Part shown: one piece after another, positions 11,663 to 23,505 of the stretch
Layout of the letters: each line of letters starts with the position of its first letter
Numbering within the stretch: position 1 is the stretch's first letter
Assembly: GCA_949152475.1 (NCBI GenBank)
Contig: OX424570.1
Span: 1,662,181-1,726,180, forward strand
Reading direction: 5' to 3'
Length of the DNA stretch: 64,000 nucleotides
DNA from: Terebella lapidaria
Lineage: Eukaryota > Annelida > Polychaeta > Terebellida > Terebellidae
The notes under the pieces: model-generated
Database searches by the model: none
What the model saw: the letters and a program-made list of their open reading frames with translations, nothing else
What the model was told of the DNA's origin: nothing
Translations under genes and position numbers: made by a program

Positions 11663-12807
11663 TGTGGCAATACTTCTGTGCCGATACTTCTATGCTGATA
11701 CCAAGATGTTATCTAGTACTGGGCCACCGGAGTCCCGTACGTGAGGTCGATGGAGTGTGTCACGTATCGCGCAAGAAATGCCCTGATTTTGCCGTGCCAC
11801 GGGAGATTGGGCTTGGATAGCGCACTCGGTTGGTCACTCAGGATGGTTTGCGGTCAGTAAACGTTCTATTCGCGATGTCTGGGCTACGTCATAGGATGTG
11901 ATATACTATAGATCACAGCCCCGGGATGAACAGTATAGTGGCACTACTACATAATTATTATATAAATATGATAATTATTCACTTATAATGTAAATATAAA
12001 GGTAACATATTCATGAATCTACACACTTCCAATCAACTTGAAACTTAGTCTTTCTGATTGTTTGTCATCAAGGATTACTGACCGAGACTCCGTTTCTTAC
12101 TAAGCGATGTTAAACTCATCGTTTTCATATGTCATTTTTCGACCCATTTCTCAGTATACAAAATACACTCACAACAGGGCGAGCGAAAGGATTATGCTGT
12201 ACAGCAAATAGCTAGTGAGACCAGTAAAACTCACAGGTGATATGCACTCGCGTGCACCAACGTGTTTGGGATAATGAATGTTCAGCTCATTGTATTCATC
12301 TCACAGAAAGTATAGCCCTAGATATTCTCATTATTTCGACCACAACAAAGAATTAATAAACGCAGCAGCCAGTGTTTGTCAAGCGGAACACACGAATGTT
12401 CATTTTGGTGAAACGTATAAAATGATTTATCTAATCATCAAATTGCACAGCTTCTGTGTTATCATTTATGAAACCATGTCTCGGTTCATCATCCATGAGA
12501 ATATGTGTGTGTGCTAGCCAAGTTTTAGGTCAGGGGATTGTATTGTCTTGGTGATTTTGTTACCTTTACTTTCACATTATAAGTCAATGGAAAAGTGCCT
12601 CAGTGCAGCCACCGGTATGTTACGTGCAATCAGTCCTTAATTAACTGCTTACAAATGTAGTTACCTGGCAATTTAATATAACTACCGTAATTAAGGTATT
12701 GTTAAAGTACCATCTTCGAACAAATGTCTGGCTTATTCGACAGTCTAGTTTGTCCATTATTTCTTAAATACCAGCATAAAGCATCAATGCTAAGATCTCC
12801 AACCAAA
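11663..12807. other. Opsin upstream DNA, no gene seen
   Basis: AT-rich flank upstream of the opsin promoter. It presumably contains regulatory sequence, but no site can be named with support. Confidence 0.5.
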
Positions 12808-13345
12808 TCTAATAGTATATGGAAAATTTGAATACCCAAGAACCAAACCCATATGGTAAATCTGGTTACCCAAGTACCAAATCCATGTGGTAAATCTGAT
12901 CACCTGCATACATAAGTAGTTACGGACGAACCAAATCCATATGGTAAATCTGATTACGCAAGAACCAAATCCATATGGTAAATCTGATTACCCAAGAACC
13001 AAATCCATATCGTAAATCTGATCACCTGCATACATAAGTAGTTACGGACGAACCAAGTCCATATGGTAAACCGGATTACCCAAGAACCAAATTCATATGG
13101 TAAATCTGATTACCCTAGAACCAAATCCATATAGTAAATCTGATTACCCAAGAACCAAATCCATATGGTAAATCCGATTACCCAAGAACCAAACCCATAT
13201 AGTAAATCTGATTACTCAAGAACCAAATCCATATGGTAAATCGGATTACCCAAGAACCAAATTCATATGGTAAATCTGATTACCCAAGAACCAAATCCGT
13301 TTTGTAAATCTGGTTACAAAAGAACTTAATCCTATGGTAAATCTG
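12808..13345 (+). repeat. 34-bp minisatellite with CCATATGG core, about 15 copies
   Basis: The unit ACCAAATCCATATGGTAAAT plus CTGATTACCCAAGA repeats head to tail. Twice (about 12,900-12,930 and 13,020-13,050) a 29-bp variant segment CACCTGCATACATAAGTAGT plus TACGGACGA replaces the usual linker, showing that a longer compound unit was duplicated. Each unit carries the 8-bp palindrome CCATATGG. Confidence 0.9.
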
Positions 13346-16300
13346 ATTCTGTGAATGAAATAGTGACGTCGTGGTCCATCAGCAGCCGATGTGACTGACA
13401 AGTTTACGTAAATGACCCTTTGATTCCGGAACAAAATGGAAAATAGGAAGACATGAGTTATGCAATTTTAAACTAAGTCGTGTTTTTATTTTATCATATC
13501 TTGATTTAGTATGATTTAATTTAGTCGGGTATCTCAGGGTATTTCGCCATCCACCATCAGTTCATTATCCCCGACATCCCCAGTTTTTTGATAAGCGACA
13601 TAATTATCGCTGGTATTTCCGGGTTCGTTTTCTGTTACGTAAAACATCTTTAACATCAAACGTTAAAAGTGTCCTAAATCATGGAGAATCACCAAAAATG
13701 TAGGTGTTTTATGCCAAGCAAGCTCAATCATTCGTTACTCCCGGCACCTTAGGCATCATACTGTCTCACTTGATTAAAAGAGTGGCACTGCTAATAGAGG
13801 GCGCAGGTGCGGTAGACGACAACAGAGACCATTACATGGTAGATTTGTCTACGGTTCGGCTTATAATCAAGAATGTCCAATATTGGGAACAGATCTCTCC
13901 CTCCCTCCCTCCCGGAGTAGCAGTTTCTATCACAACAAATCATGCTCAAATCCTGCTCAATCTATTCCTGGTGGAATTTTTCGAATCTTCTTAAAGCATT
14001 ACACGCCAGGCCGAACCTAATACTGCAGATTGCTTTGCGAGCGAGTAAGTCCCCAAAAACGCTTTCCTGTCTCTGGAATAGAGACGTCACGTACAGGCGT
14101 TTCTCTATTAGCTGCGTGAAATTTGTCTATTCTGATACCGTGATTACTACACGACATAAAATATTGTCTTGAACAAGAATTTACGCAAGTTTACTCCCAG
14201 AGGCAACCCATGCTGCTTTCTATCTCCTATTGAGTTGGTTTTATCCCGTGAACTGACTTTTGTGTGCTCACGATTCGAACTATCGTGAAAACAGATACGG
14301 AAATGATCGGAATATGACCTAAATAAGGACCATGCATTCAACAATCCGGAGTGAATAATAATGTGAATATTGAATAAGTACAGGCAGAAATACATGACTG
14401 GTATAGGGCTGGTGGAGTTTTCACCTGTGGGAAAGTGTCGACTAAGGCAAAAAAAAAATTGTTATGAATTAATATATACATAAATTCATATAAATTCTGT
14501 AAAGGAAATTGGTGTGGAAGGCAGGCTTATTCTCAATATTCTGCGCAGTAGCTTGATATATCCTGAATGTTTTCAAGGATAATTTATGTGATAATTGCTT
14601 GACTGTGAATATACTAAAATACATCATATAATGTCAATTCCCGGAGCTCATGTTTGTGATGTCATACACTGTTCATGTGTGTTGTTGATGTTGGAAATTG
14701 ACATGGCTGTTCGAAACATCACTTTGCTAAAGCGTATTAATCCACACACGATTTCAACATAATGTTTACCATGTTTACTGTAGCCCCCTGTACCGTTATC
14801 TACGATTTTTTTCCTCACGAATGTTTTGTTTTGGAGGCCAGCTAAAAAAAGGAATATTCAATAACGTTATGTACATGTAGCTTTCGTGTGGTGGCTTATT
14901 TCTGCCACATTTTTATAGTTAATATTTGTAATAAGAACTACAAATACATATATTCATACCATTGAGCTGGCGTCACGGCTGGTTGACGTTAAATCTGTCC
15001 CCGAGGATATCACGAATTTTTGGCTTGTGATTGTTTACTTACACGTATGTACTTGTCATACACCTATTTCATTGGTTTCTAAATCGTGTTCGTAGGTGGT
15101 TGCCCAGTTGTACACTAATTCCATCGATCGTACAGTGGAAACACCAATATTTTTCTATTGGGTTTGTCATTGTCATCATCCACCTCGTGGTGTGTTCGTG
15201 GTCATGGCCTGATTCATACATCACTAAGTGGAACGATTGTTTGCAACACCAAGCAAATAGTTTGCTCGAACAAATAGCCTCTAAGCGGGAGATATGATTT
15301 CTATATGTACAAAAACAATATTTTATACATGGAATGAGTCTCTAAATCAGCAGTGACCAGATTAGAAAATCAGATTAGAGAAACATTTGTGCTTCTGTTT
15401 TCACTGACGCTATTCCCTCAAATGGCCCACTATCTGACAACACCAATAACTGCTCCAACACAGGAGGCAGATAAATCCGTTTAACAAACCATCTCAGGTA
15501 ATTCTGTCGGAGCGATGTTTTACCAGAATTATCTGTATTTTGGGTGTCCATCCCAAGCTTGGATATGCTGCGGAAATGGAAAATTGTTTATACTTGTCCA
15601 TATTTTTCATACCTATACACAACAATATCCAATAAGCTTTAAGTTTCGTTCATTTACTAAAACATAATTATATTCATCACCATTTCGAACAATCGGGAGG
15701 TATCAGGTACGAATGCAGATAAATACATACGAATTGCTAACGCTACAGCATAGTCTCCTTGTGTAATTAATTGTACCCTTCGTATATTTTCAGCTGAAAG
15801 TTGAGGCACCGAGACATACCTTTCAATAATACCTGCAACACCATTCAGGAACTTTGATATAAATTCGAGTTTCCATTACTACAAACCCAGTAAATATTAG
15901 GTGTTTACTAGTCTAAGATAACGGTGTCTTAGTAAACATGGCAGTTCGATATGGCTGAACTTTGCATATTTAGTTGAATAAACACACCACAGTTTTAAGG
16001 ACAATTGAAGACTATAGCCAAAAACATCGAGCTCCGTGTTTATTTCCCTGTTTTCTTTCGTATTTTTCATTGGTTGTTTTAAAGCTGGCTACCTGATGAA
16101 TCTTGTTGGCAGTTTTATTCCAAGTGAATTTCCTGTACTCGCTGTTAATTACAGTTGATCTGACAGAAAAAAATATCTATTATAAAACACCAGTTAGTGT
16201 TTTGATGTGTATTGATCATCTTGAGTTGCTGATCATTATCCGTCATTATCATTATCAAACTGATCATTATCAGTGATTATAGTAGAGGAACAGAATTGCC

Positions 16301-18049
16301 CACGAGTTTCGTGAGGGGTTGTGTTGTTTTTTACGTGTCATCCATGCCTAAATTTCATATTACCTATTGGTGATGAGGCGATATGAATACTTAGTTCTGT
16401 CCCTACCTGCTGCGCGATGTAAGCGTGTACCTCCCAGAAAGTCAGCACTCTCTGCGAACAGTTTCGACTAAATCAAATCAACAAGGAGACCGTCTGATCA
16501 GCGCTCCTCACTCCACCGGGCAAGTCTCTCACGGACGAACTGTGCAAACTGCCGACTTGACACCTACAACTAATCTCCTTATATTGTCCCACGCCGCCAC
16601 CTCATCAGGTGAAACGACGCCTGCTATTGGTCAGAAATGTATGATGGAGAAATAGTGATGGCATTATTGGATCAACGGCGATTTATGGTTGCTGTACCTC
16701 GTCAGAAGCTAACGAGCTGGGTGATTAGTTAGGGTCATGTCAACACATCACCGGTATTTTGTTGCGCATCCGGCTGAAATAACATACTATTTGATCCATC
16801 TTGCACCCTTTGTTTTCCGTATTGAATAGAAAGGTACAAAGAAGCATGACATACGTCGACCTTTCCGACCAATAATTATATGTTGTCCAGAGCAGCTAGT
16901 CAACGATTCATCGAATATATGATAAGGACGTGTTACCCAATAATTGAAGTTTTATAAGTGCACTCCGTTAACCAGACTACGTCACGAAGGTCGTGGAATC
17001 CCGGAGCTGACTCTTTGATACAGGGGGATAATCCACTCCACATAACTACAAAGAATATCGTCATTGAGTTCTATACCGTACAAGGGTGTGGTGAGAGCCT
17101 TGATTTATTTTGTCACTTAATCAAGTGCTAATCGGCTTGAGAGTGCATATATACATGCAATGTGACCATTCATGTCTTAAAATATGTATATTTAGTATCC
17201 TTCACTCCCAGAGTTTTGGATTGATTTGTTGCGAAAACTCGGCAATGAATACCCGGATGTTCAGATTTGGCTATCGAGTGGTGTTTTATTTGCTTTGGAT
17301 TGAATTTCGGGTTTTTTATTCTTCACAAGTTGTTTTATATATGGACTTTAATAGTACGACTAGCCCAGCTTTGTTGGTCATGAGAAGTTATGCGAGTGAG
17401 GTCAGGTCGATGAAAGGCAATCGTTGAGCCAGGTCGACGTATCGAGTTTGAAGAGGAGCGAATATTTATTGTTCACGATATGCTTGTACCATAATATGAC
17501 CCTGGTATTCTACTCAATTAGCAAGACTGGTATTCACAGGAAAATTGGCATCTTCGGATCGTCTCCTTGAATGGTGATTTTATTCATTGTCTCTCGCTAT
17601 GAATTGGCACCCGATCATCTTAAGTCCTTTATGCACGAATGTGCCCTCGCACTCATTAATTGAAATAATTGGGTCATTACTGGTGCAGCCCTGTCGTTAT
17701 TATCAAGTCTTAGAAGGAAATAAAGAATTGCGCATGCATCGTTATGGGTGCAACCTACGTGAGTTGTATTCATACACGATATATGTATACTGAACGAAAG
17801 AATGTGCTACAATAAATACTCCATGTAGTCAACAAAGATCACCTCGTTAGCACAGTTCCAACAAGCAGAGACTATACTCTCCCTTACACAATCAATAGAC
17901 TGATATCCTTGCTAGCAATGGCTAAAATAGCAAAATCGAAATCAGAATGTAAACTGTTATCGAAGGATATGTTTTACTGGCATACGAAATCACCAATCCA
18001 GTTACTTAAATCCATCACATGTAGTGTGTCGTCCTTGGGCTTCTCACAC
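13346..18049. other. Gene-poor AT-rich DNA
   Basis: No coding region, RNA gene or clear repeat is supported. Frames at 13,704-13,994, 15,031-15,297, 16,425-16,655 and 17,110-17,427 lack domains, splice context and coding-like composition. Confidence 0.55.
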
Positions 18050-18303
18050 CTTCCAGATTCTGCACAGCAAGTTCTTGACAAGATCCAGACAAGGGTCCTT
18101 TGTAATCATTGACCAGTTTTCATGCAGAATTGTTTCAAGAGCTACCAGGGTGTCTGGAGGCATCTGTAGCAACATCCGATCAAGGTGGGAGATATAATTT
18201 AGATGGGGTTCAGACATGAACTCTTTTGTGTCCTGATGTTGAACCAAACTTTTGGTACTTAATGTACATAGTAAAGTTAAAATCTTCAATGCTGTCTTGA
18301 CCA
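18050..18303 (-). CDS. Possible orphan exon, leucine-rich helical protein
   Basis: Open throughout (2 nt plus 84 codons) and bounded by GGGCTCAG| upstream and CTGGAAG|GTGTGA downstream on the minus strand. The product includes PHLNYISHLDRMLLQMPPDT and ends ...LVKNLLCRIWK, alternating Leu/Ile in a helical pattern reminiscent of ARM/HEAT-type repeats, but no family is recognised. No neighbouring exons were found within several kilobases, so it may be an isolated exon, a pseudogene or transposon-derived. Confidence 0.3.
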
Positions 18304-18629
18304 CTGAGCCCCGCAGTACAACTGGCGTAGCAGTGAATAAAATTCATTTGAACCGAGGGAGATAAAAAATAATTATTTACAACATGTGAAATATCAGTAG
18401 AATCGGAGCAAACCTTATTTGACAACATAGCATTTCGAAAGTACAGCAAAGGTCAATACCTTTGAGTTATGCAATCTCTCCTATAAAATTGAAGTCTATA
18501 GAACCATATGTTGTCGAGTTATGCGCGCGGAAGGACACACAGACAGGGAGACAAACGAACAGGGAGACAGACAGACCCGAATGCAATACCCTCTCCCCCT
18601 ATCGGGGCGAGGGTAACAAAATTTAGTTT

Positions 18630-19085
18630 TTTTACCATAGGCTCGGCACTTGTCACACGCGATGTATCTGCTCTGTATAGTTGTTCACGGTTGTTCTCTG
18701 CAGTAGATTATTTTTCAGAATCTACTGGGAGACTGTTCCCAGTAGATTATTGCAGTAGATTATTGCATTCAATTATCTACTGCAATATAACATACTGCAT
18801 GTGAAAACAACAACTGCCAGTGTACAAACTGCATCTGCTCAAACAAGGCGCGTTTGTTTGCGTACTAGCGAGCCGTTTTCATCATTGCCGAAACCTAATT
18901 CGTTTGATACCATGCAACCTTGGTCGAGGCCAATATAATGTAGATGAGAAGGATAACAACAGTTGTTCACCAAGACAATGAAAGGTGGCAACATAAACAG
19001 TGGGCGTGAATGAAAAACCCTATTTGTGTTCAAAATCCAATCATAATCCGGAATTGATATGGTAATATTTATCATGCAAACCATT
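18630..19085. repeat. Dispersed repeat D, copy 1
   Basis: It starts with several GCAGTAGATTATT / AATCTACTG blocks and runs through CATCATTGCCGAAACCTAAT and GATATGGTAAT. About 80% of it aligns by eye with 23,043-23,505. On the minus strand both copies can encode a similar short peptide (IGLDQGxMxSNxLGFGNDEN), but the differences are not silent-biased, so this is probably incidental. Confidence 0.75.
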
Positions 19086-19096
19086 TATTAGTATGG

Positions 19097-19225
19097 ACGG
19101 CCCAAGTATCATACACTGCGCCTTAATAATACTCGTCCATTGAAAATATACCATTTAATCCGTCTGTCACCTTTTTAATCATTATTGAATATAGAGGAAG
19201 GCGCAGTGTATGATACTTGGGCCGT
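19097..19225. mobile_element. Hairpin (MITE-like) element, 28-bp arms
   Basis: ACGGCCCAAGTATCATACAC plus TGCGCCTT at 19,097-19,124 is perfectly inverted at 19,198-19,225, around a 73-bp AT-rich centre. No open frame. Confidence 0.75.
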
Positions 19226-19240
19226 TTTGGGTATGGTTTA

Positions 19241-19344
19241 AAATAGAGAAACCCCTCGAGGAACAGGGAGTTATTCAACATAGTCTCGGGCTAACGCCCT
19301 CGACCATTTTGAATAACCCGCTGTTCCTCGGGGTTTCTCTATTT
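19241..19344. repeat. Second long hairpin, 36-38-bp arms
   Basis: AAATAGAGAAACCCCTCGAG... at 19,241-19,278 pairs with ...CTCGGGGTTTCTCTATTT at 19,309-19,344 with few mismatches. The loop itself holds a small palindrome (CTCGGGCTAACGCCCTCGA). It lies 15 bp from the first hairpin. Confidence 0.75.
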
Positions 19345-19347
19345 CTT

Positions 19348-20340
19348 ACAGAAGTCGGCAGTGTGGTTTCTCTCTCTACAGTTTCCACACGCACGATCAG
19401 ATCGGTTGTTTGATTGGCGAGGTACGCGGCTGGAGGGGCTATTGGTTCGTCGCTCTATCCTGTCGCTGATAGGGTGGTTCTTGAGGTTCTGGAGGATACG
19501 GCCTATCGTGATCAGCCCGTTGCCATCTGGTTCGCATCCCCAGTAGGGGCTGGGAGTGTCCTCGATGATGGCTCTTCCTTCAGTGGCCTCAACTTCCTCT
19601 TGGAATTCTGCACAGGACGTTTGTTTGAGTGCCGCTGTTTCACAGATGATGTCGATCGTCTGTGAAACAGCCGCACGTGTCGTTGGGGTTGAAGTACTGT
19701 TTGGCGATGGTGTGGACTTGTGGCCCGTCTTCCCGTCGCATTATCAAGTACCCTACGTAGTTCTGGTATGTCATATGCGCCCCTCTGTATGAATAGTTCA
19801 GAGCAGTGGAAGGTACGACCTTGGGCGCGCAGCTGACAGGGGAATTCATTTGAATTATCTTGGTCTTGTCGGCGTGGGAGTTTAAGCTGGTGTTGTTCCA
19901 GTAGCTGAATTGGGGTATGACTGATTGGTGTATCCCGACTTCCCATTATGTCTAAGTTCAATTTTGAGTTCCTTGAGCATCCAGAACGAATTACATTAGT
20001 TGCACCCCGTCGTTTATGAAGGCGGCGGAGTTTATGCTCCAATCCCTCAACAGGAATGTGTTGTGTTCCTGACATAATGTGTGCAGGTCCTTAAGATACA
20101 GTCCCTCTGCACTGTGTTGACGCCGTGTTGACGTCGGGACGAGTCGGGATGTGACGAGATGCTCCGGGATTGAAAACGGTGGACCGTAGGTGACCGTCAG
20201 TCGAGGTCGGAGGTTTTAGACATTTTCCGGCATGCACCGTGTGCACGCCATGTTGGCGACCTGATGATACGTAGCGGGGCCGGTGAGTTTCGGTTGACGC
20301 CGTTATTGTTATTGCATTATAGAACGTGATTGACATGAAT
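19348..20340 (-). pseudogene. Decayed zinc-knuckle protein, probably Gag-like fossil
   Basis: Several minus-strand frames carry protein-like sequence. The clearest is a C-terminal CCHC knuckle CGNCRERNHTADFC at 19,348-19,389, the nucleic-acid-binding motif of retroelement Gag proteins. Upstream text includes RREDGPQVHTIAKQYFNP. The element family cannot be named. It looks broken in more than one place and old. A 13-bp perfect palindrome (GCTGTTTCACAGA arms, 19,634-19,671) lies inside. Confidence 0.4.
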
Positions 20341-21479
20341 CATTATTGTGTGAAACAGAAATATGAATAATAATCATGATCATAAGATTGTTTTTATGTT
20401 AATTATTAATGACATTTGCATGTTTCCTCGTAAAAAATAATACAACATTTATGGTTTATGGTAAAAAACAAGAGACACAATTAAATTTCTATAAGACATT
20501 ATTATTTGAAAGTTTAAAGTTTATTATGTCCTAGTTCTCATAGGACATTCATGGGTTCATTTATGGGTTTATTTTGCCTGGTTTGGAACCCAGACAATAT
20601 TGAGGGAATTTCATGTGAGGTTTTTGCTCATGGACAAAAATTAACAGTTTTCCAGTAACTTTCCAAAGGACCTATATTTTATCGGGTATTACATTACCAA
20701 TATTGGGTAAAACTAAAAACAAATGGTATTCAATTCAGAAACGACTTCAGGGATAGTGTCTGGTCCAAGTATAAAATTTATCATTTTTGGCACATGAATA
20801 AAGAGTGAATCGTGTGAACTAAATGTTTTTTTTACAGCATGTTGATAGCTCCATTCGTTCCCGAAAAATGATGATTTATTCAAATTATTTCCCGCCAAAT
20901 TTAACACCTAATTAAGTAGTGTCACCAGACGTCACACCAGTATAACTATTTTAATTACTTTTCTTTGGATGCTAAATCTGGATTCGTTATATATATTATC
21001 ACAACATGGCAACACAATGAAAAATATACAGTAAATATGTGAAGTTCAACATCGCCATAGAAACCATCTCTTAGATACTGCCCATAGCAATGACGTTGCT
21101 AGGGATCTTCACTCATAACTAAAAAGATAAACTTTTCTAAATTGTCTAGAATGATAAAATTATTTCATCTTTTACACGAAAGACATACCTGTCATTGTTT
21201 GTTTGAAAACAAAAAATATCATATTCATGAAGTTTGGGCCATAGCAACCACCGTTGCTAAGGGCAATATTTCGGGCGTTGTGCCCTTGGTGAAGAAATCA
21301 GGTAATTAGATTCTGATTATTTTTAATGACAAATGTGACGGAATAGTTACTAGTATTAATACTCGCAATGTAAATTAAAGGTTAAATATCACGAATCATA
21401 AGTTACTAATTATCTTACAGTACTGGCGTGACGTCATGAAAACTCATTATAATACTTAATTAGGCGTCTAATGTGAAAC
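20341..21479. other. AT-rich DNA, no gene seen
   Basis: No coding or RNA feature is supported. Two stretches with 'CCATAGCAA...CGTTGCTA' look like decayed inverted pieces of an unknown repeat. Confidence 0.5.
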
Positions 21480-21638
21480 GCCGATTCTCTACCGGGGCTC
21501 AGTCGTGATACAACGGCATTCACCGTGTGGACATCGTGTTACTGCCGGCTACAACCATGTTGCTCCGGCATTGGCCGTCATACGCCGGGGTACACTGGTG
21601 GACCTCAAGGTAGTGTGCTGGGGCCCCTGTTGTTTTTT
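21480..21638 (+). pseudogene. LINE reverse-transcriptase scrap (left half)
   Basis: The 3' 48 bp encode YTGGPQGSVLGPLLFF, the palm motif (G-x-P-Q-G-S-V-L-G-P-L-L-F) of CR1/jockey-type non-LTR reverse transcriptases. The sequence upstream is only weakly protein-like. The frame is cut exactly where repeat A begins. The matching continuation of such an RT (Cys-Tyr-Ala-Leu-Pro-Leu-Ala-Lys, then ADDTQIY) is found not here but at 54,466. Confidence 0.6.
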
Positions 21639-23042
21639 ACTTGCCGGAATCTAAAGATTTCGGCAAGTATGTTGATCGGTTTGTGGATGTGTTTGTTACT
21701 TGCCGGAATTGAAAATTTCGGCAAGTATGTTGATCAGTTTGTGGATGTGTTTGTGTGTTTGTGGATGTGTTTGTGTGTTTGTTCGCACTCTAGCGTCCAC
21801 AGTTCTCGATTAAAAGCTTCCAAAATACGTGTGCAGAATCTGTAGAATACCGGCCAGAAAACGTCCCATTTTGGTGTGTCTAGGTCAAAGGTCAAGGTCA
21901 AGGTCAAGCAAAACGTCGAAAACACATAAGTGGCCATAACTTCGGTTCTAATGGTCCTAGAGACTTCAAACCAAGCTCATATTGTAGATAAACTCGAGTT
22001 CTATCTTTCTTGACCTTGACCTTGACATTTTACCTTGACCTCGAGAAGTTCGCCCGAGGTCGAATATTTGACCTTGGAGGTCACCTCCTCCGATTTTCGA
22101 TCTGATGCTTTGAAACGATGTGGGACCTTTCCCTTATGGTCAATATCAATTTTTAGCGCGATCGGTCAATCCGTTATGACGTAATTGACGTTTCTATGGC
22201 AACGAAATCGGTCCCATTATAAGCCAAATTGCATTTTTCAAGCTGTCCATGCTGATAAAAGCGTCAATAATGTGCGTAAAAATCCAATGATAAACCTGTT
22301 AATAAGCAAGGATGACTTCTTTTGATACACGAAATTTCAAGGTCGTAGGTCGAAAGTCAAGGTCAATATTGACCCGCAAGTGAAAACCACGTAGGTCACT
22401 ATATCTCAGGAACTAAGCAAGATAGAGACACGAAAGTAAATCCACAGTATTGCACTCACTTAGCCTAACAACTTTTGCATTTACACCTAAGGCGTATGAG
22501 CGATAGCCTTTGCAAGCGCCTGAGGTCGAAGTTGACCTCAAAAATGACCTTGACCTTGACCTCTTGCAAAAATATCGAGTAGTAGCTCGTTTGAAAGGGC
22601 TTCGAGAGTACTTTCCAAATCTGTTGTTATTTTTGGAATCGGACGTCAATTGACGTCATAATGACGTCAAACGTGATTCCAGACCAACATTTAGGCCTTT
22701 TGAGTGTCAGATGTTCAAAGTTATACCATTTACTGCAGATCTAACAGATGCAAACGATGTGGAGTCGTCCTGTGATGGTTTCTACAAATTTTCAGCTCAA
22801 TCGATATATCCGTTTCGACGTAATTGACGTTTTTGTGCCAACAAATTGGTAAAAATTTCAAAGGAAACTCATCATTTGTGGATATTATGATCTTGTTTGT
22901 TTATAATATAACATGTATAAACACGATTATATCATGCATATTTAAAAACTCCATTCACAGTAAGTTAGCAGTATAGAATTGACGACAAATGACGTCATAA
23001 TTGCGTACTTAGTCCGGCAAGTGTGTGGCCTATGGCCTCTCG
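21639..23042 (+). mobile_element. Repeat A, copy 1 (1.4 kb, AGGTCA- and TGACGTCA-rich)
   Basis: It starts ACTTGCCGGAATCTAAAGAT and ends TCCGGCAAGTGTGTGGCCTA plus TGGCCTCTCG, so ACTTGCCGGA/TCCGGCAAGT form 10-bp inverted ends. The first about 80 bp are duplicated in tandem (the second head starts at about 21,700). The body holds many AGGTCA/TGACCT and GACGTCA motifs and no transposase. A second copy lies at 42,454-54,465. Most likely a non-autonomous DNA element; the superfamily is unknown. Confidence 0.75.
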
Positions 23043-23505
23043 GTTCATGGTTCTATTGTTCTTTGCAGTAGATTAATTTTGAGAATCTACTGGGAGTAAA
23101 TTATTGCAGAAGATTATTGTATGCAATAATGTACTGCAATATAATCTACTGCATGTAAAACAAAACTGCCAGTGTACATTATCATGACGCGTTTATTGTG
23201 TACTAGCAAAGATCATATAGTTGAATATGATCTTTGGCACTAGGGAGTCGTTTTCATCATTGCCGAAACCTAATCCGTTTGATGCCATGAAACCTTGGTC
23301 AAGGCCAATGTACATTGTAATGTAGATGAGAAGAAGAACAATAGTTGTGGTGTAACCGCTGAGTCCCAATTCTAAATTCACCAAGACACTGAAAGGTGGC
23401 AGCACAAACAATGAGCACGGGCATGAACGTAAGACCCTATTTGTGTTCGATATTCATTCTTAATCCGGGATTGATATGGTAATCATTATCATGCAAACTA
23501 TTCAT
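23043..23505. repeat. Dispersed repeat D, copy 2
   Basis: It begins immediately after repeat A copy 1 with GCAGTAGATTAATTTTGAGA and shares the order of blocks with 18,630-19,085. It includes an extra palindromic insert, AAAGATCATATAGTTGAATATGATCTTT. Confidence 0.75.

Noticed and set aside
12808-13345. CRISPR array
   Set aside because: The units are contiguous 34-bp minisatellite copies without unique spacers, in an animal genome.
18839-23411. Conserved peptide IGLDQGxMxSNxLGFGNDEN in two repeat D copies
   Set aside because: Changes between copies are not biased to silent sites and the frames start differently; shared DNA descent explains the similarity.
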